In this document: piece after piece, positions 1-8,510 of the stretch
Layout: each line of letters opens with the position of its first letter
Numbering within the stretch: the stretch's first letter is position 1
Notes under the pieces: model-generated
What the model was told of the DNA's origin: nothing
Database searches by the model: none
Seen by the model: the letters and a program-made list of their open reading frames with translations, nothing else
Program-made: the position numbers and the translations under genes
DNA from: Chryseobacterium sp. SN22
GTDB lineage: Bacteria > Bacteroidota > Bacteroidia > Flavobacteriales > Weeksellaceae
Assembly (NCBI RefSeq): GCF_008329705.1
Contig: NZ_VTSX01000014.1
Coordinates: forward strand, 62,001-126,000
Length of the DNA stretch: 64,000 bases
Direction of reading: 5' to 3'

Positions 1-314
1 TTTCCAATGGTTTCAAAGAAGTAACGGAGCGGAAATGTATTTTATCTAAAATCGATGCCTATTTCCAGACCATTACCAGTGCGGATACCGTCGGCGTAAG
101 AAAGCCGCGTCCGGAAATTTTCGAATATTCCTTAAATCTTGCCGGAGCTCAAAAAGAAAACAGTATCTTAATTGGTGACGACTGGATTGCCGATGTTGTC
201 GGAGCCCAACGTTTCGGGATGGACGTTATTTTTTTTGATGTCCTGAATGAAAGCAAAGAAGAAGACGGGCTAAAAGTGATTAAGCATCTTTTGCAGATTA
301 AAGAATATTTATAA
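1..314 (+). CDS. HAD-superfamily hydrolase, YjjG-like nucleotidase (C-terminal part)
   Basis: Only the last 103 codons are present; reading begins in frame at base 3 and the upstream part lies outside the window. The fragment holds HAD motif III (Lys in 'RKPRPEIF') and motif IV ('GDDWIADVVGA', acidic Mg2+ ligands), followed by 'GMDVIFF', a pattern typical of YjjG-type noncanonical pyrimidine nucleotidases and related phosphatases acting in the cytoplasm. The catalytic DxDxT motif would be upstream and cannot be checked. It converges with trpS across a hairpin. The superfamily is certain; the YjjG assignment is likely but inferred. Confidence 0.8.
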   Translation, partial: SNGFKEVTERKCILSKIDAYFQTITSADTVGVRKPRPEIFEYSLNLAGAQKENSILIGDDWIADVVGAQRFGMDVIFFDVLNESKEEDGLKVIKHLLQIKEYL

Positions 315-321
315 AAATTTC

Positions 322-347
322 GGCGGTCCGTTTTAAACGAGACCGCC
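322..347. terminator. Bidirectional hairpin terminator
   Basis: GGCGGTC (322-328) pairs with GACCGCC (341-347) in the gap between two convergent genes. On the minus strand the hairpin is followed by a T-rich stretch, so it should mainly end trpS transcription. The plus side is only weakly T-rich. Confidence 0.7.
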
Positions 348-373
348 AAAATAATATCTTCAAGTGTAGGGTA

Positions 374-1342
374 TTAAAGCCCCAGGCTTTGCCTCACTTT
401 CTTTATCGTTTCCGTAGCAATCACTCTCGTTTTTGCCGCTCCTTCCTGAAGCCTGGCTTCCAGTTCGTTCAGATTGTTCATGTAATACGAGAAGATTTCC
501 CTTTCTTTCTCGAATCGTACCAGGATCAGCTCCAGCAATTCTTTTTTCGCATGGCCGTACCCAAAGTTTCCGGCTACATATTTGGCTCTTAAAGCTTCGG
601 TCTGTTCAGGCGTTGCTACCAGCTGATAGATTGCAAATACTTTATCAGTATCAGGATCTTTCGGCTCTTCCAGGGATTTGGAGTCGGTTTCAATGCTCAT
701 GACCTGTTTTTTAAGCTCTTTTTCAGGCAGGAAGATATTGATGATGTTCCCTCTGGATTTAGACATTTTATGACCGTCTATTCCCGGAACATATTTGGTG
801 TTTTCCTGAAGCTCGGATTGAGGCAGCACAAAAACTTCTCCCATCTGGTTGTTGAAACGGGAAGCCACATCACGGGCAATTTCCAGGTGCTGAAGCTGGT
901 CTTTTCCTACAGGAACGATCTCCGCGTCGTACAATAAAATATCGGCAGCCATCAGGACCGGATAGGTAAACAATCCTGCATTCACATCCTGCAGCCGGTC
1001 TGCTTTATCTTTGAAAGAATGCGCTAACGTTAATCGCTGGTACGGGAAAAAACATGATAAATGCCAAGAAAGTTCACAGGTTTCAGGAATGTCGCTCTGT
1101 CTGTAAAAATAGGTTTTTTCGGTATCCAGCCCACAAGCAAGCCAAGCCGCAGCAATCTCGTAGGTATTCTGTTTCAGTTCTTTCGCGTCCTTAATCTGGG
1201 TAAGCGAATGAAGATTAGCGATAAATAAAAATGATTCGTTTCCTTCCTGCTTGGATAGCTCAATTGCAGGAATAATCGCACCCAGTAAATTCCCAAGGTG
1301 CGGGGTTCCGGTGGCTTGAATGCCGGTAAGAATTCTTGACAT
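374..1342 (-). CDS. trpS: Tryptophan--tRNA ligase
   Basis: Class I aminoacyl-tRNA synthetase of 322 residues, the normal bacterial TrpS length, charging tRNA-Trp. The HIGH-equivalent 'TPHLGN' lies at residues 13-18 and the KMSKS loop is intact at 192-196 ('HKMSKSRGN'). The start ATG is directly followed by 'SRILTGIQATG', the usual TrpS N-terminus, so no upstream start is needed. A TAAATTTG -7 box sits about 35 bases upstream. It appears to be a single-gene unit ending at the hairpin shared with the HAD gene. Confidence 0.97.
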   Translation of the reverse strand: MSRILTGIQATGTPHLGNLLGAIIPAIELSKQEGNESFLFIANLHSLTQIKDAKELKQNTYEIAAAWLACGLDTEKTYFYRQSDIPETCELSWHLSCFFPYQRLTLAHSFKDKADRLQDVNAGLFTYPVLMAADILLYDAEIVPVGKDQLQHLEIARDVASRFNNQMGEVFVLPQSELQENTKYVPGIDGHKMSKSRGNIINIFLPEKELKKQVMSIETDSKSLEEPKDPDTDKVFAIYQLVATPEQTEALRAKYVAGNFGYGHAKKELLELILVRFEKEREIFSYYMNNLNELEARLQEGAAKTRVIATETIKKVRQSLGL

Positions 1343-1375
1343 TGTTTAAAATTTATATTTAAAATTAATGAATTG

Positions 1376-1383
1376 CAAATTTA
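1376..1383 (-). promoter_or_regulatory. Bacteroidota -7 box for trpS
   Basis: TAAATTTG on the minus strand fits the flavobacterial TAnnTTTG consensus, at a sensible distance from the trpS ATG. No convincing -33 TTG at the usual 17-23 base spacing was found. Confidence 0.45.
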
Positions 1384-1463
1384 ATTATTTCTTCAAAAGA
1401 GAAGGCAGTCTGGATTGAAGTTTAAATTTTATTAGAAGAAGTGTTGACTTTTATTTAGTCATA

Positions 1464-2108
1464 TTAAGGAATCTGAATCTTTTTTCCTCCAAACTTCGGC
1501 TCTACGCCTGTCATAAGATCCAGATATGCTTTTGTTTTGGCGAGGTATTCCCGGACATTGGTTTTAAAACCTGCATATTTGTTGACGTCCGGAGCATTAT
1601 AGCCGTAAGCCTCCATCCCATGTTCACGGGCGAGGAATACAGCCCTTTCGTTATGGAATTTCTGCGAGATAATGATCAGCTTATTCTGTCCGAAAATTTC
1701 CTTTGCCCTCACCACGGAATCCAGGGTCCGGAATCCGGCAAAATCGAGAAATATTCTGTTTTCGGGAACTTCGTATCTGATCAGTGCCTGCTGCATATCT
1801 TCCGGCTCGTTATAGTCTTTCCGGCTGTTGTCTCCGCTTACAATAAGATACTGGATTTTCCCGCTTTTGAACAGGTCGGCAGCAGCGCGGATCCGGTGCA
1901 GGAAATAAGCATTGGGCTGGCCGTTATCCAGGTTTTTACTGGTGCCCAGCAGCAGGGCGGTTTTCGTATTGGGAAGGTCGGCAATCAGGTAAGAAATATA
2001 AGGGTCGCTATTTCTTTTCATGCTGTAATTGGCCCAGGCGATAAAAATAATTCCTGCAACCAAAAGAAGCAGGAAAATTTTAAGGATGTTTTTAATTAAT
2101 TTTTTCAT
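1464..2108 (-). CDS. SanA/YdcF-like DUF218 envelope protein
   Basis: 214 residues: one N-terminal membrane anchor (about residues 8-27), then a DUF218 domain with the family signatures 'ALLLGTS', 'LIVSGDNS' and 'SQKFHNERA'. SanA/ElyC/YdcF proteins are inner-membrane proteins facing the periplasm, linked to envelope barrier function and undecaprenyl-phosphate or polysaccharide handling; the chemistry is unsettled. The loop 'LDNGQPNAYFLHRIRAAADL' is more like SanA than YdcF. It lies 15 bases downstream of lspA on the same strand and is probably co-transcribed. Confidence 0.85.
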   Translation of the reverse strand: MKKLIKNILKIFLLLLVAGIIFIAWANYSMKRNSDPYISYLIADLPNTKTALLLGTSKNLDNGQPNAYFLHRIRAAADLFKSGKIQYLIVSGDNSRKDYNEPEDMQQALIRYEVPENRIFLDFAGFRTLDSVVRAKEIFGQNKLIIISQKFHNERAVFLAREHGMEAYGYNAPDVNKYAGFKTNVREYLAKTKAYLDLMTGVEPKFGGKKIQIP

Positions 2109-2123
2109 TGTGTATCAAAAACT

Positions 2124-2765
2124 TTAAAACTCCAGTCCGTTTGGAAAAGCTTTTTTTCTGAAAATCAATAAAAGGGCAGCGCCTACGGTAATTGCGGAAT
2201 CGGCAACATTGAAAATATATTTGAAGAATTCAATGTGCTTTCCGCCGATCAGCGGCCAGCTTTCAGGGACATTCCAGTCGACAATCGGGAAGTGGAGCAT
2301 ATCCACCACGCAGCCCTTCATAAAGGTGGAATAGCCTTGTCCGAAAGGTACGAAGTGCGAAATACCGCCGTATCCGATCCACCGGCCTGTGCTTTCATCA
2401 AAAACCGTTCCGCTGTCGAAGATCATTCCATAGAACATTCCGTCGATTAAATTTCCGATGGCGCCTGCAAAGATCATGGCCATAGGAATCAGCAGGTAAT
2501 TCGATTCGCCCCGCTGAAGCCATTTTTTGAATAAATAAACCATTCCTCCGATCAGGCAGATCCTTACGATCACCAGGAAATATTTACCGATAATTCCTCC
2601 GAAATGAAACCCATAAGCCATCCCCGGGTTTTCTACAAAAGTCTTGTTAAAAAATCCCTGAATAACGGGAATGCTTTCATTCAGCTCAAAATGCGTTTTT
2701 ACATACATTTTGGAAGCCTGGTCGATGAGTAAAATAAGAAAGGTTACAAGTGCGATCTTCTTCAT
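2124..2765 (-). CDS. lspA: Lipoprotein signal peptidase II
   Basis: Membrane aspartyl peptidase that cleaves prolipoproteins ahead of the lipidated Cys. The conserved blocks 'GAIGNLIDG' (D108), 'GCVVDML' (D155) and 'FNVADS' (D189) are present; by family knowledge the last two Asp are catalytic. At 213 residues it is longer than the usual ~160 because about 35 residues are inserted between NLIDG and VVD, a feature of Bacteroidota LspA. The start ATG overlaps the stop of the upstream 63-residue gene by one base, implying coupling. Confidence 0.96.
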   Translation of the reverse strand: MKKIALVTFLILLIDQASKMYVKTHFELNESIPVIQGFFNKTFVENPGMAYGFHFGGIIGKYFLVIVRICLIGGMVYLFKKWLQRGESNYLLIPMAMIFAGAIGNLIDGMFYGMIFDSGTVFDESTGRWIGYGGISHFVPFGQGYSTFMKGCVVDMLHFPIVDWNVPESWPLIGGKHIEFFKYIFNVADSAITVGAALLLIFRKKAFPNGLEF

Positions 2766-2956
2766 TACAGGCCTTTTGGTTTAGAAGGTTTTCCTATTTT
2801 CTCATTTTTCCGGTCAACGATCTTTTTGATCGTCTTCTCATTGTGGTGCGTGTTTTTCGTATGGAATTTCTCGAATTTGATGTTCATTTCCTTTAAAACG
2901 CTTTTCAGGGCGTTCAGTTCCATGGCATTCTTGGTGTGCACAATTATGGATTCCAT
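2765..2956 (-). CDS. Small basic protein coupled to lspA
   Basis: 63 residues, not recognised with certainty. The first half ('MESIIVHTKNAMELNALKSV') looks like a beta-strand plus helix, resembling small antitoxin-like or DUF2683-type proteins of Flavobacteriia. The second half is very rich in Lys. No signal peptide or membrane segment. The stop overlaps the lspA start (TAATG), so it is translated just ahead of lspA. No toxin partner is adjacent. Function unknown. Confidence 0.6.
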   Translation of the reverse strand: MESIIVHTKNAMELNALKSVLKEMNIKFEKFHTKNTHHNEKTIKKIVDRKNEKIGKPSKPKGL

Positions 2957-2974
2957 TGTCTTGATATAAGTTTT

Positions 2975-3220
2975 CTATTTTCTGGAGAGTTCGTCGAGTC
3001 TTTTCCTGTCTTTTTCAGACAGGTCATTCACTCCGTTTTTGCCCATCTTGTCCAGCAGACGGTCGATTTCTTTTTCCCGGTCGCGTTTTTCGGAATTGAA
3101 TTGGTCATCGATTGTATAATTTCGCTTTTCATCCGGAAAGAACCTGTTTTTGATCCGTTCCCTGTTGAAAAACGCCAGTACGGCAACAACAATAATTCCT
3201 AAAATCAATATTTCGCTCAC
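2975..3220 (-). CDS. Small membrane-anchored protein, DUF6576-like
   Basis: 81 residues with a single N-terminal membrane helix (about 3-17) followed by a charged cytoplasmic tail. The tail 'EIDRLLDKMGKNGVNDLSEK' followed by 'RKRLDELS' resembles the short helical DUF6576 module found at the C-terminus of Bacteroidota rhomboid proteins; here it occurs without a rhomboid core. It lies 18 bases upstream of the 63-residue gene and is probably in the same operon. The domain link is from memory; the function is unknown. Confidence 0.65.
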   Translation of the reverse strand: MSEILILGIIVVAVLAFFNRERIKNRFFPDEKRNYTIDDQFNSEKRDREKEIDRLLDKMGKNGVNDLSEKDRKRLDELSRK

Positions 3221-3301
3221 GGGCCTATATTAAAAAATCAGGTTTATAAAGTATTCCTTAAAATACGATATAAACCCAATGTATTGTAGATAACCGGATG
3301 G

Positions 3302-3682
3302 TTATTTCTGCATATTTTTCGCTTCGATGCTTAAGGTAGCATGAGGAACGGCAAATAATCTTTCTTTAGGAATAAGCTTGCCGGTCACCCTGCAGATCCC
3401 GTAGGTCTTGTTTTCAATTCTGATCAGAGCGTTTTTCAGATCACGTAAGAATTTCTCCTGTCTGCCTGCCAAAATAGAATTCTGTTCCTTGCTCAACGTC
3501 TCAGCTCCTTCTTCAAATGCTTTGAAGGTAGGGGAAGTATCATCCGTACCATTATTCTGGTCGTTGATGAAGCTTTCTCTGATCAGTTGCAAATCCTTTT
3601 CTGCTTTCTCTATTTTTTCCCTGATAACTGCTTTAAACTCCTGTAAATCAGCATCGCTATATCTTACTCTTTCGTCTGACAT
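3302..3682 (-). CDS. TraR/DksA-family transcription regulator
   Basis: 126 residues starting at 'MSDERVRYSD'. A longer reading from 3733 adds an implausible Phe/Lys-rich leader and was not used. It has a coiled-coil N-terminal half with 'DTSPTFKAFEEGAE', then the C-terminal DksA zinc-finger region 'YGICRVTGKLIPKERL'. Only one Cys of the classic four-Cys finger remains, as in several Bacteroidota homologues. DksA-type proteins enter the RNA polymerase secondary channel and modulate initiation with ppGpp. It lies 61 bases downstream of ileS and may be co-transcribed with it. Confidence 0.88.
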   Translation of the reverse strand: MSDERVRYSDADLQEFKAVIREKIEKAEKDLQLIRESFINDQNNGTDDTSPTFKAFEEGAETLSKEQNSILAGRQEKFLRDLKNALIRIENKTYGICRVTGKLIPKERLFAVPHATLSIEAKNMQK

Positions 3683-3743
3683 AATCATTTTTCTCTTTTT
3701 TAATAAAATTATGAAATGGAAATTGAAAAACAATAACTATATG

Positions 3744-6700
3744 TTAATTTTTTTCAACATTTATCTTAAAATTAACCTCATCTATTTCGATTTCGTTAAA
3801 ATTTGAAAGTGAAGATACAATTTCTATTTTATTTGACAAGACTTCCGAAGAAATATATTGTTCATTCTTCCTGATATCTTCAAGGAAGGGTGAGTTTTCC
3901 TCCAGGAAGATGGTAATTCTGTCCGTTAAATCAAAATTTTTCTCTTTTCGCAGGTTCTGGATTCTGTTGATGAATTCCCTCGCGATCCCTTCCGATTTTA
4001 ATTCTTCTGTCAACGTCAAATCTAGTGCCACAGTTGTTTTCCCGTCTGAAGTTACCGTCCATCCCGGGATATCTTTAGTGGAAATTTCTACATCGTCCAG
4101 CGTAATTTCATATCCCTGGATCTCAAGCTTTCCTTCTTTTTCAAGCTGTGAAATCTGTTCCGCTTCAAGGCCGGCAATCGCTCCGCCTACCGTTTTCATG
4201 TCTTTCCCTAATTTAGGACCCAGTGCTTTGAAATTCGGTTTGATCTGTTTTACAATAAGATGCGAAGCTTCCTCGGCATTGATCAGCTGGAGTTCTTTTA
4301 CGTTAACTTCCTGCTTGATCAGCTCTGCAACCGCCAGGATCTGTTCCTCCGTTTTCTTATCTAAAACCGGGATCAGTACTTTCTGCAATGGCTGACGTAC
4401 TTTCACGGTTTCTTTCTTTCTCAAAGAGAAAACCATACTGGTGATGTTCTGTGCAAGATGGGTCTTTTCAACCAGATCCTGATCGATCAGGCTTTCATCC
4501 GCTATCGGAAAGTCGGTTAAATGGATAGATTCCGCTGCATCTTTTCCGGTTACTTTATTTAAATCCTGGTACAGTTGATCCATAAAGAACGGAGCAATCG
4601 GTGCAGATAGCTTGGCCACCGTTTCCAGGCAGGTATATAAAGTCTGGTAAGCGGAGATTTTATCTTCCGAATAATCGCCTTTCCAGAAACGTCTTCTGCA
4701 CAGTCTTACATACCAGTTGCTCAGGTTGTCATTCACAAACGTATTGATGGCTCTGGCAACTCTCGTCGGTTCGTAATCTTCGTAGAAGGCTTTCACTTCT
4801 TTAATCAATAAATTCAGTTCCGATAAAATCCACCGGTCGATTTCCGGACGGTTTTCCACTTCTTTTTCAGAATAATTAAATCCGTCAACATTTGCATATA
4901 AAGCAAAGAAAGAATAGGTGTTGTATAAGGTTCCGAAGAATTTTCTTCTCACTTCGTCGATTCCTTCGATGTCAAATTTCAGGTTTTCCCAAGGGTTGGC
5001 GTTGGAGATCATGTACCAACGCGTCGCATCCGGTCCGTAAACGGCCAAGGTTTCAAACGGGTCTACGGCATTTCCTTTGGATTTAGACATCTTTAGTCCG
5101 TTCTTATCCAGAACAAGCCCGTTGCTCATTACGTTTTTATACGCTACCGAATCGAATACCGCTGTTCCGATCGCATGAAGCGTATAGAACCATCCGCGGG
5201 TCTGGTCAACCCCTTCCGCGATAAAATCAGCAGGGAAGGCCTTATTATTGTCGATCAGCTCTTTATTCTCAAAAGGATAGTGCAGCTGCGCATAAGGCAT
5301 CGACCCCGAATCGAACCAAACGTCGATCAGATCGCTTTCACGCTTCATCGGCAATCCTGAATCCGAAACAAGGATAATCTTGTCAACGATATTTTTATGA
5401 AGATCAACCGACTCATAATTCTGTTCAGACATATTTCCGATAATGAAATCTTTAAACGGATTTTCTGCCATAAGTCCCGCCGCAACGGATTTTTCGATTT
5501 CATTGTACAATTCTTCTACGGAACCGATGATTTTCTCTTCCTGTCCGGAACCTGTTGAAGAATCCGTTCTCCAGATCGGCAACGGGATTCCCCAGTATCT
5601 TGAACGGGAAAGGTTCCAGTCGTTTACATTTTCCAGCCAGTTGGCAAAACGGCCTTCTCCGGTAGATTTCGGCTTCCAGTTGATTTCTTTATTTAAATCC
5701 ACCAACCTTTCTTTTACGGCCGTCATTTTCACAAACCATGAATCCAGCGGGTAATACAATACCGGTTTGTCCGTTCTCCAGCAGTGCGGGTAGCTGTGGA
5801 CATATTTTTCTACTTTGAAGGCTTTATTTTCCGTCTTCAGTAAAATCGCCAGCTCTACATCCCAGGATTTCTCCGGGGCAGTGCCTTCATCGTAGTATTC
5901 GTTTTTGATATATTTCCCGGAGAACAATTCAGGAACATTTTCCCCTTTGATAAATCTTCCCTGAAGATCTACCAGCGGAACCAGGTTGTCGTTTTCATCT
6001 TTTACCAGCATCGGCGGAACTTCAGGTTTAGCCATTTTGGCAACCCGTGCATCATCCGCACCGAAAGTCGGCGCCGTATGAACGATTCCCGTACCGTCTT
6101 CCGTGGTTACGAAGTCGCCTGAAATTACCCGGAAGGCATTCTCAGGATGATCATTCGGCGTAAACCATGGAACCAGCTGTTCGTACCGGGTTTCTACCAG
6201 TTTTTCTCCGGTGAATTCTTTTAAGATTTTAAATGGGATGATTTTATTTTCAGCGGAATAATTCGCAAAATCTTCATCTGTCCCTTCAGTATATTTTTTA
6301 CCGAAAACTTTGGGCAGCAATACGCGGGATAAAACAACGTTTACCGGCTCAAAAGTATATTGGTTGAATGTTTTTACCAGGACATATTCAATATCTCTTC
6401 CTACGGTAAGAGCCGTGTTGGAAGGAAGCGTCCATGGAGTTGTCGTCCATGCCAGAATGTGTACGTCGCCGTCTACATCATTGAATAGTTCGGAAGATTC
6501 TTTTTTTACCTTGAACTGGGCCACCACTGTGGTATCTGAAACATCGTGGTACGTTCCCGGCATATTCAGTTCCGCCGAAGAAAGTCCGGTTCCGGCTTTC
6601 GGAGAGTACGGCTGAATCGTATATCCTTTGTACAATAATTCTTTATCGTACAGTTGCTTCAACAGCCACCACACCGTCTCCATATATTTTGATTTGTACG

Positions 6701-7151
6701 TGATGTACGGATCCTCAAGATCTACCCAATATCCGATTTTTTCGGTCAGGTTGTTCCATACGTCCGTATAGCGCATGACCGCTTCGCGGCAGGCTTTGTT
6801 GTAATCTTCAATCGAAATTTTTTTGCCAATATCTTCTTTGGTGATTCCTAATTCCTTTTCCACACCAAGTTCTACCGGAAGTCCGTGGGTATCCCAACCC
6901 GCTTTACGGAACACCTGTTTTCCGTTCTGGGTCTGGTAACGACAGAAAATATCCTTTAATGCCCTGGCCATTACGTGGTGAATTCCGGGCATACCGTTTG
7001 CTGAAGGCGGACCTTCATAAAAAACAAACTCGGGCTGCCCCTCACGGATCTCAACACTTTTATTGAAGGTTTTATTCTGCTTCCAGAATTCCGAGATGTT
7101 CTCGGCGACGTCAATAAGGTTGAGGTTTTTGTATTCTTTAAATTGGCTCAT
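3744..7151 (-). CDS. ileS: Isoleucine--tRNA ligase
   Basis: 1135-residue class I synthetase. The HIGH-equivalent region is 'PPSANGMPGIHHV' (about 48-60). The CP1 editing domain follows with 'TTPWTLPSNTAL'. KMSKS is intact near residue 690 ('LKMSKSKGNAVDPF'), then the anticodon-binding domain with 'NWYVRLCRRRFWKG'. Length and motifs fit the larger IleS2 (eukaryote-like) type common in Bacteroidota, a type often intrinsically tolerant of mupirocin; that last point is family knowledge. A TAAATTTG box lies about 35 bases before the ATG. Confidence 0.97.
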   Translation of the reverse strand: MSQFKEYKNLNLIDVAENISEFWKQNKTFNKSVEIREGQPEFVFYEGPPSANGMPGIHHVMARALKDIFCRYQTQNGKQVFRKAGWDTHGLPVELGVEKELGITKEDIGKKISIEDYNKACREAVMRYTDVWNNLTEKIGYWVDLEDPYITYKSKYMETVWWLLKQLYDKELLYKGYTIQPYSPKAGTGLSSAELNMPGTYHDVSDTTVVAQFKVKKESSELFNDVDGDVHILAWTTTPWTLPSNTALTVGRDIEYVLVKTFNQYTFEPVNVVLSRVLLPKVFGKKYTEGTDEDFANYSAENKIIPFKILKEFTGEKLVETRYEQLVPWFTPNDHPENAFRVISGDFVTTEDGTGIVHTAPTFGADDARVAKMAKPEVPPMLVKDENDNLVPLVDLQGRFIKGENVPELFSGKYIKNEYYDEGTAPEKSWDVELAILLKTENKAFKVEKYVHSYPHCWRTDKPVLYYPLDSWFVKMTAVKERLVDLNKEINWKPKSTGEGRFANWLENVNDWNLSRSRYWGIPLPIWRTDSSTGSGQEEKIIGSVEELYNEIEKSVAAGLMAENPFKDFIIGNMSEQNYESVDLHKNIVDKIILVSDSGLPMKRESDLIDVWFDSGSMPYAQLHYPFENKELIDNNKAFPADFIAEGVDQTRGWFYTLHAIGTAVFDSVAYKNVMSNGLVLDKNGLKMSKSKGNAVDPFETLAVYGPDATRWYMISNANPWENLKFDIEGIDEVRRKFFGTLYNTYSFFALYANVDGFNYSEKEVENRPEIDRWILSELNLLIKEVKAFYEDYEPTRVARAINTFVNDNLSNWYVRLCRRRFWKGDYSEDKISAYQTLYTCLETVAKLSAPIAPFFMDQLYQDLNKVTGKDAAESIHLTDFPIADESLIDQDLVEKTHLAQNITSMVFSLRKKETVKVRQPLQKVLIPVLDKKTEEQILAVAELIKQEVNVKELQLINAEEASHLIVKQIKPNFKALGPKLGKDMKTVGGAIAGLEAEQISQLEKEGKLEIQGYEITLDDVEISTKDIPGWTVTSDGKTTVALDLTLTEELKSEGIAREFINRIQNLRKEKNFDLTDRITIFLEENSPFLEDIRKNEQYISSEVLSNKIEIVSSLSNFNEIEIDEVNFKINVEKN

Positions 7152-7186
7152 TGTATTAGATCAATATCGTTGATTAATTAAGTTGG

Positions 7187-7194
7187 CAAATTTA
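7187..7194 (-). promoter_or_regulatory. Bacteroidota -7 box for ileS
   Basis: TAAATTTG on the minus strand, 36 bases ahead of the ileS start codon, matching TAnnTTTG. A clear -33 element was not seen. Confidence 0.45.
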
Positions 7195-7304
7195 CTAAAA
7201 TTTACCGGTTTATAATATATGTTTTATTTTGATATTTCCAATGAAAATGTTCTGTTTCAGAAAAATAAAGTGGAGTAAGTGGCCAATGATGAATGAGTGA
7301 ATTT

Positions 7305-7331
7305 GTATTACTTCTTGTTGTGTTAATATAC
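7305..7331 (-). pseudogene. Remnant of the 5' end of an Imm35-type gene
   Basis: This stretch nearly matches the start of the Imm35-type genes at 8186-8475 and 9100-9426 (read as 'LTQQEVI' against 'MLTEQEVI'), with the start codon lost and nothing of the gene body after it. It marks the distal edge of the immunity array. The rest of 7195-7394 shows no gene or clear signal. Confidence 0.4.
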
Positions 7332-7394
7332 TACCTATCTGTTTCTTGCTCTGTTATTTTTTCTCTTTCAGATTTGAAATTAAATCTATAAAAT

Positions 7395-7706
7395 TTACAG
7401 CTCAAAAAAATCAGCTATTTCTATATATCTATGAGGACCTTGTACATATAATAAATCTAAAGTATCCGCATCCGCATAAACTTAGAATGATTTTCCATAA
7501 ATATCATCTGATAGACTTATAACAACAACATCTTTTACAGAATCATCTCTTAATAAGTCCTGCTCCTCATATCTTGAACATATTATTGATAGGGTAGGAT
7601 CTTTTTTTATAAGTTCTTTCACTTTCTTTAGTGCGTCAGCTTCTTTTTTTTCTTTATCTATCATGGTCAATACTATTTTATAATTATTTTGCTTATATCT
7701 ATTCAT
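7395..7706 (-). pseudogene. Immunity-like protein, interrupted by one nonsense codon
   Basis: The open frame stops after 74 codons at 7482-7484 (TAA), but the same frame continues for 28 more sense codons ('VYADADTLDLLYVQGPHRY', then 'IEIADFFEL') to a natural stop at 7395. A second partial copy of this sequence at 8865-9016 has CAT (His) where this copy has TAA, so the parent was about 103 residues. The fold looks alpha/beta, with a Lys-rich start and an acidic C-terminal half. It directly follows the zincin toxin fragment, the position of a cognate immunity gene. Family not recognised. Confidence 0.65.
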
Positions 7707-7722
7707 AGTTTTTTACAATCTT

Positions 7723-8093
7723 TTATTGCTTCATTAATGTTTTTTCGCTTAGTCTCATATCTTGTGGACTAAATCTACCTTTGCCAAATAAATCTATCCA
7801 TTTATTTTGCTCTTCCAATATCTTATCATAAACGTATTTTTCTTTTATATAAGTACTTATTGCTCGGTCTTTTTCAGGGATTTTTCGTGTTAAGAGTAGT
7901 TTTCAAATTCTTGTAATTTTCTATTATTTGGTATTTCAATAATCTGTTCTCCTGTTAAGTATCGCTTTCTTCCTCTTAAATAATCCTCAAAATGCATGCA
8001 TTCATGAAACATTTCTAAGTCTGTAACATCCTTTCTGATCCAAATAGTTGGAGGTATCTGTTCGGAAAGTAATCTTATTTTATCAAATATCAA
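7723..8093 (-). pseudogene. Displaced zincin-type metallopeptidase toxin fragment
   Basis: The first 67 codons (TTG, no ATG) carry 'TDLEMFHECMHFEDYLRG', an HExxH zinc site in the context typical of metallopeptidase toxin domains at polymorphic-toxin C-termini. After 'FENYS' the frame hits a stop. The adjacent frame continues coherently ('LTRKIPEKDRAISTYIKEKY', then 'VYDKILEEQNKWIDLF') to a stop at 7723, so a single-base frameshift separates the halves. There is no N-terminal delivery region: this is an orphan toxin tip, now broken. Its immunity-like gene follows 16 bases later. Confidence 0.7.
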
Positions 8094-8124
8094 TATAAAA
8101 TAACAAGAACCACCCGAAGGTGAC
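8070..8124 (-). repeat. Terminator-tail repeat, copy 3 (degenerate)
   Basis: A weak hairpin CACC-CGAA-GGTG (8111-8122) is followed on the minus strand by the AT-rich tail TTGATATTTGATAAAATAA. The same tail follows the hairpins at 9072-9093 and 10186-10206. Here the tail runs straight into the orphan zincin fragment, suggesting a recombination joint. Confidence 0.5.
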
Positions 8125-8185
8125 TTTTCGTTATTGAAAATCGCTGAGTCTTGTCATAAATGGACAACTTTTGATTTAAAAAAAA

Positions 8186-8475
8186 TTAAGAATATCTTCC
8201 TGCCTCGTATTCTTTAATATAATAATCAAGACTTCCCAAAGTGCCGAATTCTATGATCTTACCATTGTTATTTTTTACTAGGAAAGGAGCATTACCTAAT
8301 AAAATATTGTATCTCTCATCTCTTGTTTCGTAATAGATTTTAAGAACGTATCTGAAATATATTCCATAATTCTTTTAACCATTGCTTCTTTAGGAGCTAT
8401 TAGTTCTCCTATATTACCATCCAGGGTTTTTATATGGTGGCTGGCAATTTCTATTACTTCTTGTTCTGTTAACAT
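8186..8475 (-). pseudogene. YrhB/Imm35-type immunity gene, frameshifted
   Basis: Starts 'MLTEQEVIEIASHHIKTLDG' like its intact paralogues, then loses frame within the run after 'EAMVK'. The other frame reads 'NYGIYFRYVLKIYYETRDER', then 'LLGNAPFLVKNNNGKIIEF' and '...YYIKEYEAGRYS' to a stop at 8186. One missing base explains the break. All signature positions of the family are otherwise intact, so the lesion is recent or a sequencing error. Confidence 0.75.
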
Positions 8476-8510
8476 GTTGATTTTTATTTAATCCGAAGTA
8501 AGTCTTGATA

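Noticed and set aside
3910-4395. 161-codon plus-strand frame opposite ileS
   Set aside because: Ser-rich antisense reading of the ileS C-terminal coding region.
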